A DNA stretch of 64,000 nucleotides from BACL27 sp947488385. Its GTDB lineage: Bacteria > Actinomycetota > Acidimicrobiia > Acidimicrobiales > Ilumatobacteraceae. A program made the position numbers and the translations under genes. The DNA is taken from positions 124,001 to 188,000 of the forward strand of contig CAXNMJ010000001.1 in the NCBI GenBank assembly GCA_964203655.1. The letters are read 5' to 3'. The notes under the pieces are model-generated. The model saw only the letters and a list, made by a program, of their open reading frames with translations. It was not told the DNA's origin and searched no databases. This document shows positions 53,347-63,429 of this stretch, one piece after another. The first letter of the stretch is position 1, and every line of letters starts with the position of its first letter.

Positions 53347-54549
53347 TTACTTTAAACGCTCAATAATCATCGCCATGCCTTGGCCACCGCCAACGCACAT
53401 CGACTCGAGACCGAAACGTTTGTCAGTGTGTTGCAAACCGTTGATCAGTGTTGTCATGATGCGTGCACCAGTCATGCCGAAAGGATGACCGAGCGCGATT
53501 GCGCCACCGTGAATGTTCAACTTCTCCATTGGAATACCCAAATGTTTTGCTGACGGAATCACCTGTGCGGCAAACGCCTCGTTAATTTCGACCAAATCAA
53601 TTTGATCGATCGTCATTCCTGCGCGCTTGAGCGCTTGACGACAAGCTTCGATTGGTCCGAGTCCCATGATTTCTGGATTCAAACCCGAAACACCAGACGA
53701 AACGATTCGCGCCAAAGGCTTGATACCGAGCTGTTTGGCTTTCGTGTCGCTCATAACAATGACTGCTGCAGCGCCATCATTCAACGGACACGCGTTGCCT
53801 GCTGTGATCTGACCGTCGGGACGAAACACCGGCTTCAAACCTGCAAGACCTTCAGCAGTTGTGCCTGCGCGTGGGCCGTCATCTTTTGAAATGACTGTTC
53901 CGTTTGGCAAGGTCAACGGCGTGATCTCGCGATCAAAGAAACCGTTCTCTTGGTTGGCAACCGCGCGTTGTTGACTGCGCGCGCCGAATTCGTCCATCTC
54001 TTGACGAGTTACGCCTTCGAGTTCGCGAACGTTCTCTGCAGTCTGACCCATCGCGATATACATGTCGGGCAAACCAGTTGCGGCAGACCAAACACCTTGA
54101 CCACCAGCAGCACGCGCCTTGGTGCGCTCACCAGATGGTTTGAAAATTGCGTTCGGTGCCATGTCGCTTGCACCTGATGCATAGCGACTCACAGTTTCAA
54201 CACCGGCAGCGATAAAGCAATCGCCTTCGCCAGATTTAATTGCATGTGCGGCCATGCGAATTGTCTGCAAACTCGACGAGCAATAACGATTCACTGTTAC
54301 ACCAGGAACATTGTCAAGACCGGCGAGCACTGCAACAACGCGAGCAATGTTGAAGCCCGCTTCGCCTGCTGGCTGACCGCAACCCATCATCAAATCTTCG
54401 ACGTCATCTGCTTTGAGTTGTGGCACTTTGGCCATCAATGCGCGCACAATTTGTGCCGACATATCGTCAGGACGCAATTCTGTGAGCGTGCCTTTGTTGG
54501 CGCGACCGATTGGGCTTCGTGCTGTGGCGACGATGACTGCTTCTGGCAT
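53347..54549 (-). CDS. Acetyl-CoA acetyltransferase (thiolase)
   Basis: A 400 aa thiolase. The nucleophilic Cys is in TVNRYCSSSLQT (~residue 90). The His of GGAIALGHPFGMTG and the Cys of SMCVGGGQG complete the active site; VEINEAFAAQ is also conserved. The ATG at 54549 with a GGGAG ribosome-binding site is used; the frame extends to 54675 without homology. The branch is of the FadA type (beta-oxidation), and a divergent P450 gene suggests lipid or sterol degradation (inference). Confidence 0.92.
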   Translation of the reverse strand: MPEAVIVATARSPIGRANKGTLTELRPDDMSAQIVRALMAKVPQLKADDVEDLMMGCGQPAGEAGFNIARVVAVLAGLDNVPGVTVNRYCSSSLQTIRMAAHAIKSGEGDCFIAAGVETVSRYASGASDMAPNAIFKPSGERTKARAAGGQGVWSAATGLPDMYIAMGQTAENVRELEGVTRQEMDEFGARSQQRAVANQENGFFDREITPLTLPNGTVISKDDGPRAGTTAEGLAGLKPVFRPDGQITAGNACPLNDGAAAVIVMSDTKAKQLGIKPLARIVSSGVSGLNPEIMGLGPIEACRQALKRAGMTIDQIDLVEINEAFAAQVIPSAKHLGIPMEKLNIHGGAIALGHPFGMTGARIMTTLINGLQHTDKRFGLESMCVGGGQGMAMIIERLK

Positions 54550-54688
54550 GACTTTTGCTCCCTGTTTTGAACTCTTAGCGTTGCAAAACCCTAGCCGTTT
54601 CGACCACATTCTTGCGAAGCCAGCCTTGGACGCCCCACGAAAAGTCGCCGAACCTCGCAACGAGTCGCAAGGCATTCGGCTCGCGTTC

Positions 54689-54694
54689 TAATGT
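54689..54694 (+). promoter_or_regulatory. -10 box for the P450 gene (leaderless)
   Basis: TAATGT, 6 nt, then the ATG at 54701. Confidence 0.4.
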
Positions 54695-54700
54695 GGGTTG

Positions 54701-55951
54701 ATGCAGTTATTTGACGTGGCGCTTAACGACATTGACCTCTCGTCACCAGAGTTTTGGCGCGGCCCCCGAGACTTCCGCGAGTCGGCGTTCGCCAAACTGC
54801 GCAACGAAGACCCATATCGCTTTTTCGAAGAAATGGAGTTGGCGATCGCACCGAAAGGGCCTGGCTACATCGCACTCACCCGCCACGACGACATCTGGCA
54901 TGTGAGCCGCAACCCGCAACTTTTTTGCAGCGGCAAGGGTTCGAACATCATCGATCTCTCGCAAGAACTCAACGAGTTTTTTGGCTCGATGATCAACATG
55001 GATGACCCCAAGCATTTTCGACTTCGCTCAATCGTTTCGAAAGGTTTCACGCCCCGCGAGATCGCCCGCATCGAAGAATATGTGAAAGTAAAAGCCCGCA
55101 CGATAATCGACTCGGTCATGGATGAATTTGCCGACCAAGAGTTTGATTTCGTCGACGCGATCGCCGCCCGATTTCCGTTGCAGATAATTTGCGAGATGAT
55201 GGGCATTCCTGCAGAAGATGAGCGTCAAATTTTTAACTGGACCAACACAATTCTCGGCGCGGGCGACCCAGACTTCGGCGGAACTTTCGAAGGTCTAATG
55301 GAAGCCGCCATCGGCATGTTCTCGTACGCCCAAGCACTCGGCGAGGCTCGACTGGCAAACCCAACAGACGATCTGACGAGCGTGATGATGCATGCAGTCG
55401 TCGACGGCGAGCGACTCACGAGTCAAGAATTCGGCAGTTTTTTTATCCTTCTGGTTGTGGCTGGCAACGAGACGACTCGCAATGCAATTACATACGGCAT
55501 GGTTGCGCTCACCGAGAATCAGGATCAGCGCAAAGTTTGGTTCGACAACTTTGATACGCACACAAAAACTGCCGTCGAAGAAATCGTGCGTTGGGCAACT
55601 CCGGTAATTCACTTTCGTCGCACCGCTACCGCAGATACAGAAATAAACGGATTCAAAGTCAAAGCTGATCAAAAAGTTGTTTTGTTTTACAACTCGGGCA
55701 ATCGCGACGAGCGAGCATTCAAAGATCCCTACAAATTTGACGTGACTCGCACGCCACAACCTGTGCAGATCGGTTTTGGCGCGGGCGGACCACACTTCTG
55801 TTTGGGCGCCAATCTGGCGCGACGCGAAATCGCCGTGATGTTCGACGAGATTCGCCGACGCACGCCCAACCTACGAATTACTGGTGAGCCGGCCTACCTG
55901 CAAAGCAGTTTCATCAACGGCATCAAGCGCGTGCCCTGCCGCCTCAATTAA
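54701..55951 (+). CDS. Cytochrome P450
   Basis: A 416 aa soluble bacterial P450. The I-helix is LLVVAGNETTRNAITYG, the ExxR motif is EEIVRW and the heme loop is FGAGGPHFCLGANLARRE with the thiolate Cys near residue 366. MDDPKHFRLRSIVSKGFTPR is the C-helix. The sequence looks like the CYP125/CYP142/CYP124 group of actinobacterial lipid and sterol side-chain hydroxylases. The thiolase next door supports a degradation role. The ATG at 54701 is one codon inside a TTG-started frame. Confidence 0.9.
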   Translation: MQLFDVALNDIDLSSPEFWRGPRDFRESAFAKLRNEDPYRFFEEMELAIAPKGPGYIALTRHDDIWHVSRNPQLFCSGKGSNIIDLSQELNEFFGSMINMDDPKHFRLRSIVSKGFTPREIARIEEYVKVKARTIIDSVMDEFADQEFDFVDAIAARFPLQIICEMMGIPAEDERQIFNWTNTILGAGDPDFGGTFEGLMEAAIGMFSYAQALGEARLANPTDDLTSVMMHAVVDGERLTSQEFGSFFILLVVAGNETTRNAITYGMVALTENQDQRKVWFDNFDTHTKTAVEEIVRWATPVIHFRRTATADTEINGFKVKADQKVVLFYNSGNRDERAFKDPYKFDVTRTPQPVQIGFGAGGPHFCLGANLARREIAVMFDEIRRRTPNLRITGEPAYLQSSFINGIKRVPCRLN

Positions 55952-55982
55952 CTGTCAAATCAGATTCGCCGAAAGCCAAAAA

Positions 55983-57080
55983 CTAGTCGAGAGCGACTGG
56001 CGTGTGGGCAAGAGCCAGCGGGGCGTGGTCGATATTCGGCAAAACATATTTCGCAAAAAGATCACACTCTTTCAAATGTGGATACCCCGACAAAATAAAC
56101 GCCGACACCCCAGCATCAACCAACTCGTTTAATTTCGCCGTCACTTGATCTGGGTCGCCAACAATCGCAATTCCTGCACCACTGCGCGCCCTACCGACAC
56201 CGGTCCACAAGTTTTGTTCGATGTACCCTTCGTCGTCTGACGAGCTGCGCAGTTCACTCTGACGATTCACGCCAGTTGAAGTTGAGTCAAGCGACCGCGC
56301 CCGAATCGCCTCGCCCGTCACCGGATCTAATCGCGACAACAATCGTCGTGCCGCTTCACGCGCCTCGCGCTCGGTCTCACGCACGATCACATGGCTTCGC
56401 CATCCAAAATTCATTGGCCGTTTGTGGCGTTGCGCGCGCTGGGTTAAGTCGAGAACAATCGACGAAATCTTTGCCGTTGTATCTGGCCACATCAAATAGA
56501 CATCTGCGCTTGCCGCGGCGCAGTCACGTGCCGCCTCTGATAATCCACCGAAATAAACTGGCGGACAACCCAAACCCTGACCAGAAATTCTTGGCGGATC
56601 AATATGCAACTGCAAGAATTCGCCGTCGAGATTTACCGACCGACCTTCAAGAAGCTCACCCAGCGCATACAAATATTCTGTGGTTCGTCGATATCGGGCC
56701 TCGCTTGAAAGCTGCTCGCCCGGCATCTCAGAAGAAATTGCATTAATCACCAGTCGCGAATTTGAGATCTGCTGCAACGTCGCAATCTGCCGCGCAAGTT
56801 GGGGAACAACAAGTTCGCCGAGTCGCACCGCGAGCAACAACCGAATTTCGGTGGTTAACGTCGCAATCGCCGCCGAGAAAGCGGTTGCATCGATGCCAAG
56901 GCTGTAGCCAGACGGCAACAGCACGTTGTCAAAATTATTTGTCTCGGCACGACGAACGATGTCGCTGCAGTGCAACCAAGATGACTCAAGATCTTCGTCG
57001 GCGACGCCTAAAAATTCATAGTCGTCGTCGCAAAGCGCGCCGAACCACGCAATCTCTACAGATTGGCGGTCAGCGGCCAT
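55983..57080 (-). CDS. LLM-class monooxygenase, SsuD-like
   Basis: A 365 aa flavin-dependent monooxygenase. NFDNVLLPSGYS, the barrel strand LLAVRLGELVVPQLARQ, RLVINAISSEMPGE and the C-terminal ILSGYPHLKECDLFAKYVLPNI match alkanesulfonate monooxygenase SsuD. It would release sulfite from an alkanesulfonate using reduced FMN, but no SsuE reductase or sulfonate transporter is adjacent. It lies 17 bp downstream of nrdJ on the same strand. Confidence 0.82.
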   Translation of the reverse strand: MAADRQSVEIAWFGALCDDDYEFLGVADEDLESSWLHCSDIVRRAETNNFDNVLLPSGYSLGIDATAFSAAIATLTTEIRLLLAVRLGELVVPQLARQIATLQQISNSRLVINAISSEMPGEQLSSEARYRRTTEYLYALGELLEGRSVNLDGEFLQLHIDPPRISGQGLGCPPVYFGGLSEAARDCAAASADVYLMWPDTTAKISSIVLDLTQRAQRHKRPMNFGWRSHVIVRETEREAREAARRLLSRLDPVTGEAIRARSLDSTSTGVNRQSELRSSSDDEGYIEQNLWTGVGRARSGAGIAIVGDPDQVTAKLNELVDAGVSAFILSGYPHLKECDLFAKYVLPNIDHAPLALAHTPVALD

Positions 57081-57097
57081 TGGCCAAACCTAGATGA

Positions 57098-59929
57098 TTA
57101 TGAGCAACCGCTTGAAGTGCCGCAGTCACCACAGACGTAGCAAGCGCCTGCGCGTTGCATGTTTGCCGAACCGCACGATGAACAAATCATTCCGGTACCA
57201 GCGGCTTTTTTGGCGCCGTGGCTTGGTGGCGCCGAAAATGCTCCGGCGTCGATTTGTGCAACAAGTTCGTTGACTGAAGGAATCGATTTTGGATCAGCAA
57301 ACACGTCAGTTCCCTGAGTTGTTTGGGTGATTGACTCTTCGACGCCTGGCAGTGTTGGCTGCAAACGCTCTTCACGGGTGTAGATGCCCAATTCTGCACG
57401 CTCATCTGTTGTTAGATACTCAACGGCCAGACGGCGGAAGAGATAGTCAACAATTGACGAAGCCATACGAATATCTGGATCATCAGTCATGCCGGCTGGC
57501 TCAAAGCGAGTGTTCACGAATGCTTCGATGAACGCACGCATTGGCACGCCGTATTGCAGACCATACGAGATGCTCTTGGCAAACGCGTCCATGATGCCGG
57601 CCAGGGTTGAACCCTGCTTCGACACTGTCAAGAACACTTCACCAGGTCGACCATCTGAGTATTCGCCGATTGTTGCGAAACCCTTACAGTCGGCCACTCT
57701 GAACTCGAAAGTACGACCACGACGTGAACGTGGCAACTTCTCTCGAACTGGCTGGTGAACAACGCGCTCGACAATTCGCTCAATTACTTGAGTTGCCGCA
57801 CCTGATGCATCGCCGCCAGTTGACGAACCTTGCTCGCCATCTTTCTTCATTGTCGAAAGTGGTTGACCGACTTTGCAATTGTCGCGGTACACCGCAACTG
57901 CTTTGACGCCCAACTCCCACGACAACATGTGCAACTCTTCGATGTCTTCGATCGATGCTTCTTCTGGCATGTTCACGGTCTTTGAAATCGCACCAGACAA
58001 GAACGGCTGAACCGCACCCATCATGCGCACGTGACCTTCGTAGTGAATTGTGTTGTCACCCATCGAGCAAGCGAACACCGGTAGGTGCTCTGACTTGAGA
58101 TCTGGCGAACCAACAATCGTCTTGTTTTCGTCGATGTAGGCAATGATGCGATCCACGATTGGACCTTCGTAGCCGAGTTGGTTCAGCGCTCGCGGAACGG
58201 TCTGGTTGACGATCGTCATGTTGCCACCGCCGACGAGTTTCTTGAATTTCACCAAACCAAGATCTGGCTCGACACCTGTTGTGTCGCAATCCATCATCAA
58301 ACCGATCGTGCCTGTTGGCGCGAGCACTGATGCTTGGCTGTTGCGTACACCGTATTCTTCGCCGTCGCGAACCGCCGCGTCCCACGACGCAGTTGCTGCT
58401 TCAACCAAGCTCGGTTGCACAACATCTAGGTTGTCGATTTCAAGGTTTGCATCGCGGTGCATGCGCAACACGTTGAGCATGTAACGCTCGTTCGCCGAGA
58501 AACCGGCGAACGGTCCCATGCGACTTGCTGTACGAGCACTTGTTGCATATGCATGACCGGTCATCAGTGACGTAAGCGCGGCTGCCCAAGCACGGCCGCC
58601 TGTCGAGTCGTATGGCATACCAAGTGCCATCAACAACGCACCGAGGTTGGCATAACCCAAACCAAGCTGACGGAACAAGCGACTGTTCTCTGCAATTTTT
58701 TCTGTTGGATAATCTGCGTTACCAACAAGAATTTCTTGCGCTGTGAACATCACTTCGATCGTGTGCATGTATGACTCAACGTCAAACGAATCGTCGTCGT
58801 TGAGATACTTCAACAAGTTGATTGAAGCCAAGTTGCATGCCGAGTTGTCGATGTGCATGTATTCGCTGCATGGGTTCGAACCATTGATTCGACCCGCTGC
58901 ATGCGCTGTGTGCCACTTGTTGATCGTCGTGTCGAATTGCAAACCTGGGTCTGCGCACTCCCACGAGGCGGTGGCAATTTGACGCCACAAGTCACGTGCA
59001 CGAATCGTGCGCACTACACGGCCATCTTTGACGGCTGTCAAATTCCAGTCGGCGTCATCTTTGACGGCTTGCATGAAATCGTCAGAAACGCGCACCGAGT
59101 TGTTGGCGTTTTGATATTGCACCGAGAAAGAGTCTGAACCGTCAAGGTCCATGTCGAAGCCTGCATCGCGAAGTGCGCGTGCCTTTTTCTCTTCGCGCGA
59201 TTTGCACCAGATGAATTCTTCGATATCTGGGTGGCTTGCGTTAAGAATGACCATCTTGGCTGCGCGTCGAGTTTTTCCGCCCGACTTGATTGTTCCGGCT
59301 GATGCGTCTGCACCGCGCATGAAACTGACTGGGCCAGATGCTGTGCCACCACCCTTGAGGTGTTCTGCACTGCTGCGAATGTTCGACAAGTTGATGCCTG
59401 CACCCGAGCCGCCCTTGAAGATGGTTCCTTCTTCTTTGTACCAATTCAAGATTGCATCCATGGTGTCATCGACAGCCAAAATGAAACATGCGCTGGCTTG
59501 TTGCGGCACACCGCTTACGCCGATGTTGAACCACACTGGCGAGTTGAATGCTGCGCGTTGAGTAATCAAAATAAATTTGAGTTCGTTGCAAAATGATTCT
59601 GCTTCGTCTTGATCAATGAAGTAGCCGCACTCGACGCCCCACTTTGTAATTGTGTCGGCTACACGATCGATGACTTGACGCATTGAGTCTTCGCGCTCTG
59701 ATGTGCCAGGAGTGCCACGGAAATATTTTTGTGCAACGATGTTCGTTGCGTTCAAAGACCACGAAACAGGAAACTCAACACCGAGTTGTTCGAAAGCAAC
59801 GCTGCCGTCTTTCCAATTCTTAATCTGAGCATCACGACGCTCCCAGACGACTTGGTCGTACGGGTGAACACCTGGTGCTGTGAAGTGACGACGGATTCCG
59901 ATTGACAAACGCTCTGGTGCGAGTGACAT
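57098..59929 (-). CDS. nrdJ: Vitamin B12-dependent (class II) ribonucleotide reductase
   Basis: A 943 aa adenosylcobalamin-dependent enzyme that makes deoxyribonucleotides without oxygen. AAFNSPVWFNIGV, GSGAGINLSNIRSS, GSNPCSEYMHIDNSACNLASIN (active-site cysteine region), LAPTGTIGLMMDCDTTG and MPEEASIEDIEELH are NrdJ features. A C-terminal zinc ribbon ends the protein (CSSCGSAN and CGDCG). The gene starts at an ATG at 59929. A NrdR-box-like palindrome about 200 bp upstream and nrdR itself at 63.4 kb suggest control by NrdR. No class I genes are in the window. Confidence 0.95.
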   Translation of the reverse strand: MSLAPERLSIGIRRHFTAPGVHPYDQVVWERRDAQIKNWKDGSVAFEQLGVEFPVSWSLNATNIVAQKYFRGTPGTSEREDSMRQVIDRVADTITKWGVECGYFIDQDEAESFCNELKFILITQRAAFNSPVWFNIGVSGVPQQASACFILAVDDTMDAILNWYKEEGTIFKGGSGAGINLSNIRSSAEHLKGGGTASGPVSFMRGADASAGTIKSGGKTRRAAKMVILNASHPDIEEFIWCKSREEKKARALRDAGFDMDLDGSDSFSVQYQNANNSVRVSDDFMQAVKDDADWNLTAVKDGRVVRTIRARDLWRQIATASWECADPGLQFDTTINKWHTAHAAGRINGSNPCSEYMHIDNSACNLASINLLKYLNDDDSFDVESYMHTIEVMFTAQEILVGNADYPTEKIAENSRLFRQLGLGYANLGALLMALGMPYDSTGGRAWAAALTSLMTGHAYATSARTASRMGPFAGFSANERYMLNVLRMHRDANLEIDNLDVVQPSLVEAATASWDAAVRDGEEYGVRNSQASVLAPTGTIGLMMDCDTTGVEPDLGLVKFKKLVGGGNMTIVNQTVPRALNQLGYEGPIVDRIIAYIDENKTIVGSPDLKSEHLPVFACSMGDNTIHYEGHVRMMGAVQPFLSGAISKTVNMPEEASIEDIEELHMLSWELGVKAVAVYRDNCKVGQPLSTMKKDGEQGSSTGGDASGAATQVIERIVERVVHQPVREKLPRSRRGRTFEFRVADCKGFATIGEYSDGRPGEVFLTVSKQGSTLAGIMDAFAKSISYGLQYGVPMRAFIEAFVNTRFEPAGMTDDPDIRMASSIVDYLFRRLAVEYLTTDERAELGIYTREERLQPTLPGVEESITQTTQGTDVFADPKSIPSVNELVAQIDAGAFSAPPSHGAKKAAGTGMICSSCGSANMQRAGACYVCGDCGTSSGCS

Positions 59930-60129
59930 ATTCTTTTACCTTTTCTTTCTATTCGTTAAGGGCTCGTACTCGCTGTTGCTAATACTTACTATTTTTTAAA
60001 CTTGTTTTTAAACTTGATTAAATATTGCTTCGACTTCGCTTTAGATTCGCATTACATTCGCTTCAATTTCAGCCAGTTAACGTCTGATCTAGAAGGGCAA
60101 TGAACCCAACTTTTGGTCGCAACTACCGA

Positions 60130-60145
60130 CCACAAGATGTTGTGC
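60130..60145 (-). promoter_or_regulatory. nrdR box: NrdR box upstream of nrdJ
   Basis: The minus strand reads GCACAACATCTTGTGG, matching the NrdR consensus acaCwAtATaTwGtgt at 8 of 10 core positions. A weaker palindrome, ACCTAC-N5-GTAGGT (60170-60186), lies 42 bp further away from nrdJ, about four helical turns. The rest of the 460 bp gap (59930-60391) shows no gene and no recognisable cobalamin riboswitch. Confidence 0.6.
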
Positions 60146-60391
60146 TTAACCGCCCCCTATTGCAGCTTTACCTACAACTGGTAGGTTCAGATTACAGCAC
60201 TGTTATTTACCTTTGTCAATCATTTCCGAGCCTTATTTTTAGCCACTTTCGCAAGGCCGTCTAAGCCTCAAAAATGACGTCTCTACTTCCTGTTTCAATC
60301 CTGCCCAAATCATAGGGATAGGGCCTTGTGGATTGGAAGTGGATAGCCATGTGAATTACGGGAATCTTCTGGGGATTACCTGTGCGTAAAT

Positions 60392-62677
60392 CTAGTTGTG
60401 TGAAATTCGCGTAACTTTCACCGGAATTCCGTTCAAAACGCTGTTTCCCGAAAGCGGATCAATCTCTTTTTCATCGGTCAAGATATTCGAATTCACACCA
60501 GCTCGCGCAGTGGCAATGCGTGTGTTCGTGCCTTCCATTGTGTGACCCCAACCATGCGGCAAACTAACCACTCCACTGCGAATCGCTTCGGTGATTTCAA
60601 CGGGTGCTTCAAGACTGCCGACTCTGCTCGTTACAAGAACCTTCGAGTCTTTTTCGACACCGAGTCGCGACGCGTCATCGGGATGCATCTGCAGTGTGCA
60701 ACGGTCTTTGCCTTTGACTAAAACTTCGATGTTGTGCATCCAAGAATTATTCGAGCGTAGGTGTCTTCGACCAACGAGGGTCAACTGTGACTCGTCAACT
60801 TTATTTTTCAATGTCATCAAAAGTCGCGCCAAATCAGCAATCAATTGCGCTGGAGCAATCTCGATTTTTCCTGATGGTGTGCGCAAAACTTCTGGCAACC
60901 GCGGCTCGAGTGCCCCAAAATCTAAGCCGTGTGGCGAGTCGATTAATTTATCTAACGTCACCCCGTTTGGTACCGCACCAAAACCGTCGCCAAACGGGCC
61001 GGTACGCAACATGAAATCCAAAATTCGATCAGGGCCTCGACGCCCAGACATTGAAAGTTCGGCGATCAACTCTTGGTGATCGCGACCGAAGACATTTGAT
61101 GCAGAGTCTTTGATTGCGCTTTGCACGAGACTCGAAATAGCAAGATCGTCGATAACGCTTGGGTCCGTCTCAATGCCCGCACCTGAAACAATCGCCGAAA
61201 GTTTCGCCAAAATCTCCCATTCGTCGAGTTGACCGGGTGCAAGTGGCAACACAGGTTCGCTGTAGTTGGCGACATTGCGCACGGCAAATGTCAATAGCGC
61301 CAAGTCATAGTGACTTCGTTGCAACTGAGATGGCGGTGGCAAAACCACGTCTGCAAATCTTGACGTTTCGTTGAGATAAATATCGACACTGATCATGAAG
61401 TCGAGTTGCTCAAACGACTTTGCAAGACGCTGACTGTTTGGCGTCGACAAAATTGGATTGCCACCGACCACAACCATTGCTCGAATCTGACCATCGCCCG
61501 GAGTCTCAATTTCTTCTGCCATCGCCGCTGCCGGATACTCGCCCAGCGCTTCGGGGTGCTTGCTCACCCGCGAATGGCCCCGGCCGATGCGAAAACCTTT
61601 GCCTCTGCCCGGGGCTGAATGGGTGTTTCCACTACCAGCAACTGGCAGCGAAAACATTGCCCCACCGACCCGATCAAGATTGCCGGTGAAAATATTGACG
61701 ACATCCACAAGCCAAGATGCGGTCGTGCCGAACGCTGTCGTACAGGTGCCAATTCGTCCATAAACCGCCGATGAACTCGCGTCTCGCAATTCTCTGGCGA
61801 TGCGACGAATCGTGGCCGCGTCGATACCAGTAGAAGCCGCAACTGCTTCAGGTGTGAAAGAAGCCAACGCTGCAACAACCTCGGCTAAGCCGTTCAAATA
61901 GTTGTGCAGTCGATGCTCTAAAACATCTAATCCGTCACTGGCCAATGTGTTTGCAATCGCCGCTAACAGCAGTGCGTCGGTACCCGGACGAATTGCGAGC
62001 CACTCGTCGGCTTGTTCGGCAGTTCGACTCTTGCGCGGATCAACTACAACTAGTTTTCCGCCACGTGCCTGCATCGCTTCGAGTCGCCCCGGAAAATCTG
62101 GCGCGGTGCACAAACTTCCGTTCGACTCATATGGGTTTGCGCCGAGGATCAACAAATACTGGGTGCGGTCCAAATCTGGAACCGGCACCGAACTTACAGA
62201 GCCAAACATCATTCCTGAGGAAACTTGTTTTGGAATTTGGTCGACAGTCGAGGCACTAAACCGCTGTCGCGAACCGATGGCCTGCAACAACACGCGATTG
62301 AACGTCATCGACGACAAGTTGTGCGCGCCCGGATTGCCCAAATATGTGCCGATTGATTCGCGACCATATTTTTTGATTACACCGCTGAGACCAGTTTCAA
62401 TTGCTTGCCACGCCTCTTGCCACGTTGCCGGCACGTGCACACCGTTGCGTTTGATCAACGGCGTCAACAAACGATCTTCGTCATAATGCAGTTGCTTCAG
62501 CGTGCTGCCCTTTGGACAGATGAATCCTTTTGAAAAAACGTCCTGCATGTCACCGCGAATATGGGTGACTTCATTGTCTTTGACGGTTATCGCCAAACCA
62601 CAACCGGCCTCGCAAAGCGGGCAAGTACGAAATGCAACTCGCTCGTTACTTGATGCAATATTCGCGTCGGTGCTCAC
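60392..62677 (-). CDS. Molybdopterin-dependent oxidoreductase (formate dehydrogenase/BisC-like)
   Basis: A 761 aa molybdo-bis(MGD) enzyme. The N-terminal [4Fe-4S] ligands are CPLCEAGC and the later ICPKG. LLILGANPYESNGSL, GGNPILSTPNSQRL and DVVLPPPSQLQRSHYD are family features, and the C-terminal domain carries LPHGWGHTMEGTNTR. No in-frame Sec TGA or Cys is evident at the active-site position; a Ser-containing segment (FSASTVDQIPKQ) sits there. The substrate is unknown. It is divergent from the RibD-like gene with 68 bp between starts. Confidence 0.82.
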   Translation of the reverse strand: MSTDANIASSNERVAFRTCPLCEAGCGLAITVKDNEVTHIRGDMQDVFSKGFICPKGSTLKQLHYDEDRLLTPLIKRNGVHVPATWQEAWQAIETGLSGVIKKYGRESIGTYLGNPGAHNLSSMTFNRVLLQAIGSRQRFSASTVDQIPKQVSSGMMFGSVSSVPVPDLDRTQYLLILGANPYESNGSLCTAPDFPGRLEAMQARGGKLVVVDPRKSRTAEQADEWLAIRPGTDALLLAAIANTLASDGLDVLEHRLHNYLNGLAEVVAALASFTPEAVAASTGIDAATIRRIARELRDASSSAVYGRIGTCTTAFGTTASWLVDVVNIFTGNLDRVGGAMFSLPVAGSGNTHSAPGRGKGFRIGRGHSRVSKHPEALGEYPAAAMAEEIETPGDGQIRAMVVVGGNPILSTPNSQRLAKSFEQLDFMISVDIYLNETSRFADVVLPPPSQLQRSHYDLALLTFAVRNVANYSEPVLPLAPGQLDEWEILAKLSAIVSGAGIETDPSVIDDLAISSLVQSAIKDSASNVFGRDHQELIAELSMSGRRGPDRILDFMLRTGPFGDGFGAVPNGVTLDKLIDSPHGLDFGALEPRLPEVLRTPSGKIEIAPAQLIADLARLLMTLKNKVDESQLTLVGRRHLRSNNSWMHNIEVLVKGKDRCTLQMHPDDASRLGVEKDSKVLVTSRVGSLEAPVEITEAIRSGVVSLPHGWGHTMEGTNTRIATARAGVNSNILTDEKEIDPLSGNSVLNGIPVKVTRISHN

Positions 62678-62732
62678 TTATATATATTGCCCCAAACAAG
62701 CGCACGATCTGTCATCAACGAGAACAGTCTCA

Positions 62733-62738
62733 TAGGCT
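62733..62738 (+). promoter_or_regulatory. -10 box for the RibD-like gene (leaderless)
   Basis: TAGGCT, 7 nt, then the GTG at 62746. Confidence 0.45.
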
Positions 62739-62745
62739 GAGATTC

Positions 62746-63420
62746 GTGCGTCAACTGTTGCCCACCGCGAACGAGAAGGTTGATCTTCGTCAAATTTACG
62801 GTGCTGCGCGCGAGCGACACCCTGAGGGTCGACCATCAATTGGCTTGTGCATGGTGACGAGCATCGACGGCTCAACAGTTGTCGAAGGTAGATCAACTCT
62901 GCTTTCAAACCCAATGGATCGTGATGTTCTAATCGCCTTACGCCAAGCCGCCGACACGATTGTGGTTGGCGCAGGCACGGTTCGCCAAGAAATGTACGAG
63001 GTTCCGAGCAAAAAAGGGTTACGCGTGGGCATCGTCACTCGCACCGGCAAAGTCGATTTAAACACGAATTTGTTCGAGAGCGGCACTGGTTTTTTGATCA
63101 TGCCCGAAGACGCCAAAGCACCTGAATCTGATTTCAAAATCGAGATTGTCCGCGCGGGTAAAGGCAGCGTTGATTTGCCAACAGCGATGAAGCAGTTACC
63201 CGGATCGTTTATTCAACTCGAGGGCGGTGCCTTGCTCAACGCTTCAATGTTCGATGCAAATCTTGTGGACGAAATCAACCTGACAATCAGCCCGATGGTC
63301 ACTGGCGACGACAGCCCGCGCCTGTCAAACGGTGCGCCCGCTTTGCACAGCGACTATCAAGTTGCTCATATTTTAGAAGACGAAGGCTTTTTGTTTATTC
63401 GGTATCTGAGAAACCGATAA
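62746..63420 (+). CDS. RibD C-terminal domain/pyrimidine reductase-like protein
   Basis: A 224 aa dihydrofolate-reductase-fold protein. SIGLCMVTSIDGSTVVEGRST, ADTIVVGAGTVRQEMY and FIQLEGGALLNASMFDANLVDEI match the RibD reductase domain. The start is the GTG at 62746, 7 nt after a TAGGCT box; the frame continues back to 62632 but would overlap the divergent gene. As there is no deaminase domain it would be a stand-alone reductase in riboflavin or a related pathway. It ends 9 bp from the convergent nrdR. Confidence 0.8.
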   Translation: MRQLLPTANEKVDLRQIYGAARERHPEGRPSIGLCMVTSIDGSTVVEGRSTLLSNPMDRDVLIALRQAADTIVVGAGTVRQEMYEVPSKKGLRVGIVTRTGKVDLNTNLFESGTGFLIMPEDAKAPESDFKIEIVRAGKGSVDLPTAMKQLPGSFIQLEGGALLNASMFDANLVDEINLTISPMVTGDDSPRLSNGAPALHSDYQVAHILEDEGFLFIRYLRNR

Positions 63421-63429
63421 AAGTTTTTA

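Noticed and set aside
59930..60391. Cobalamin riboswitch upstream of nrdJ
   Set aside because: An AGCCACT string is on the plus strand only; no B12-box or conserved core is seen on the nrdJ strand.
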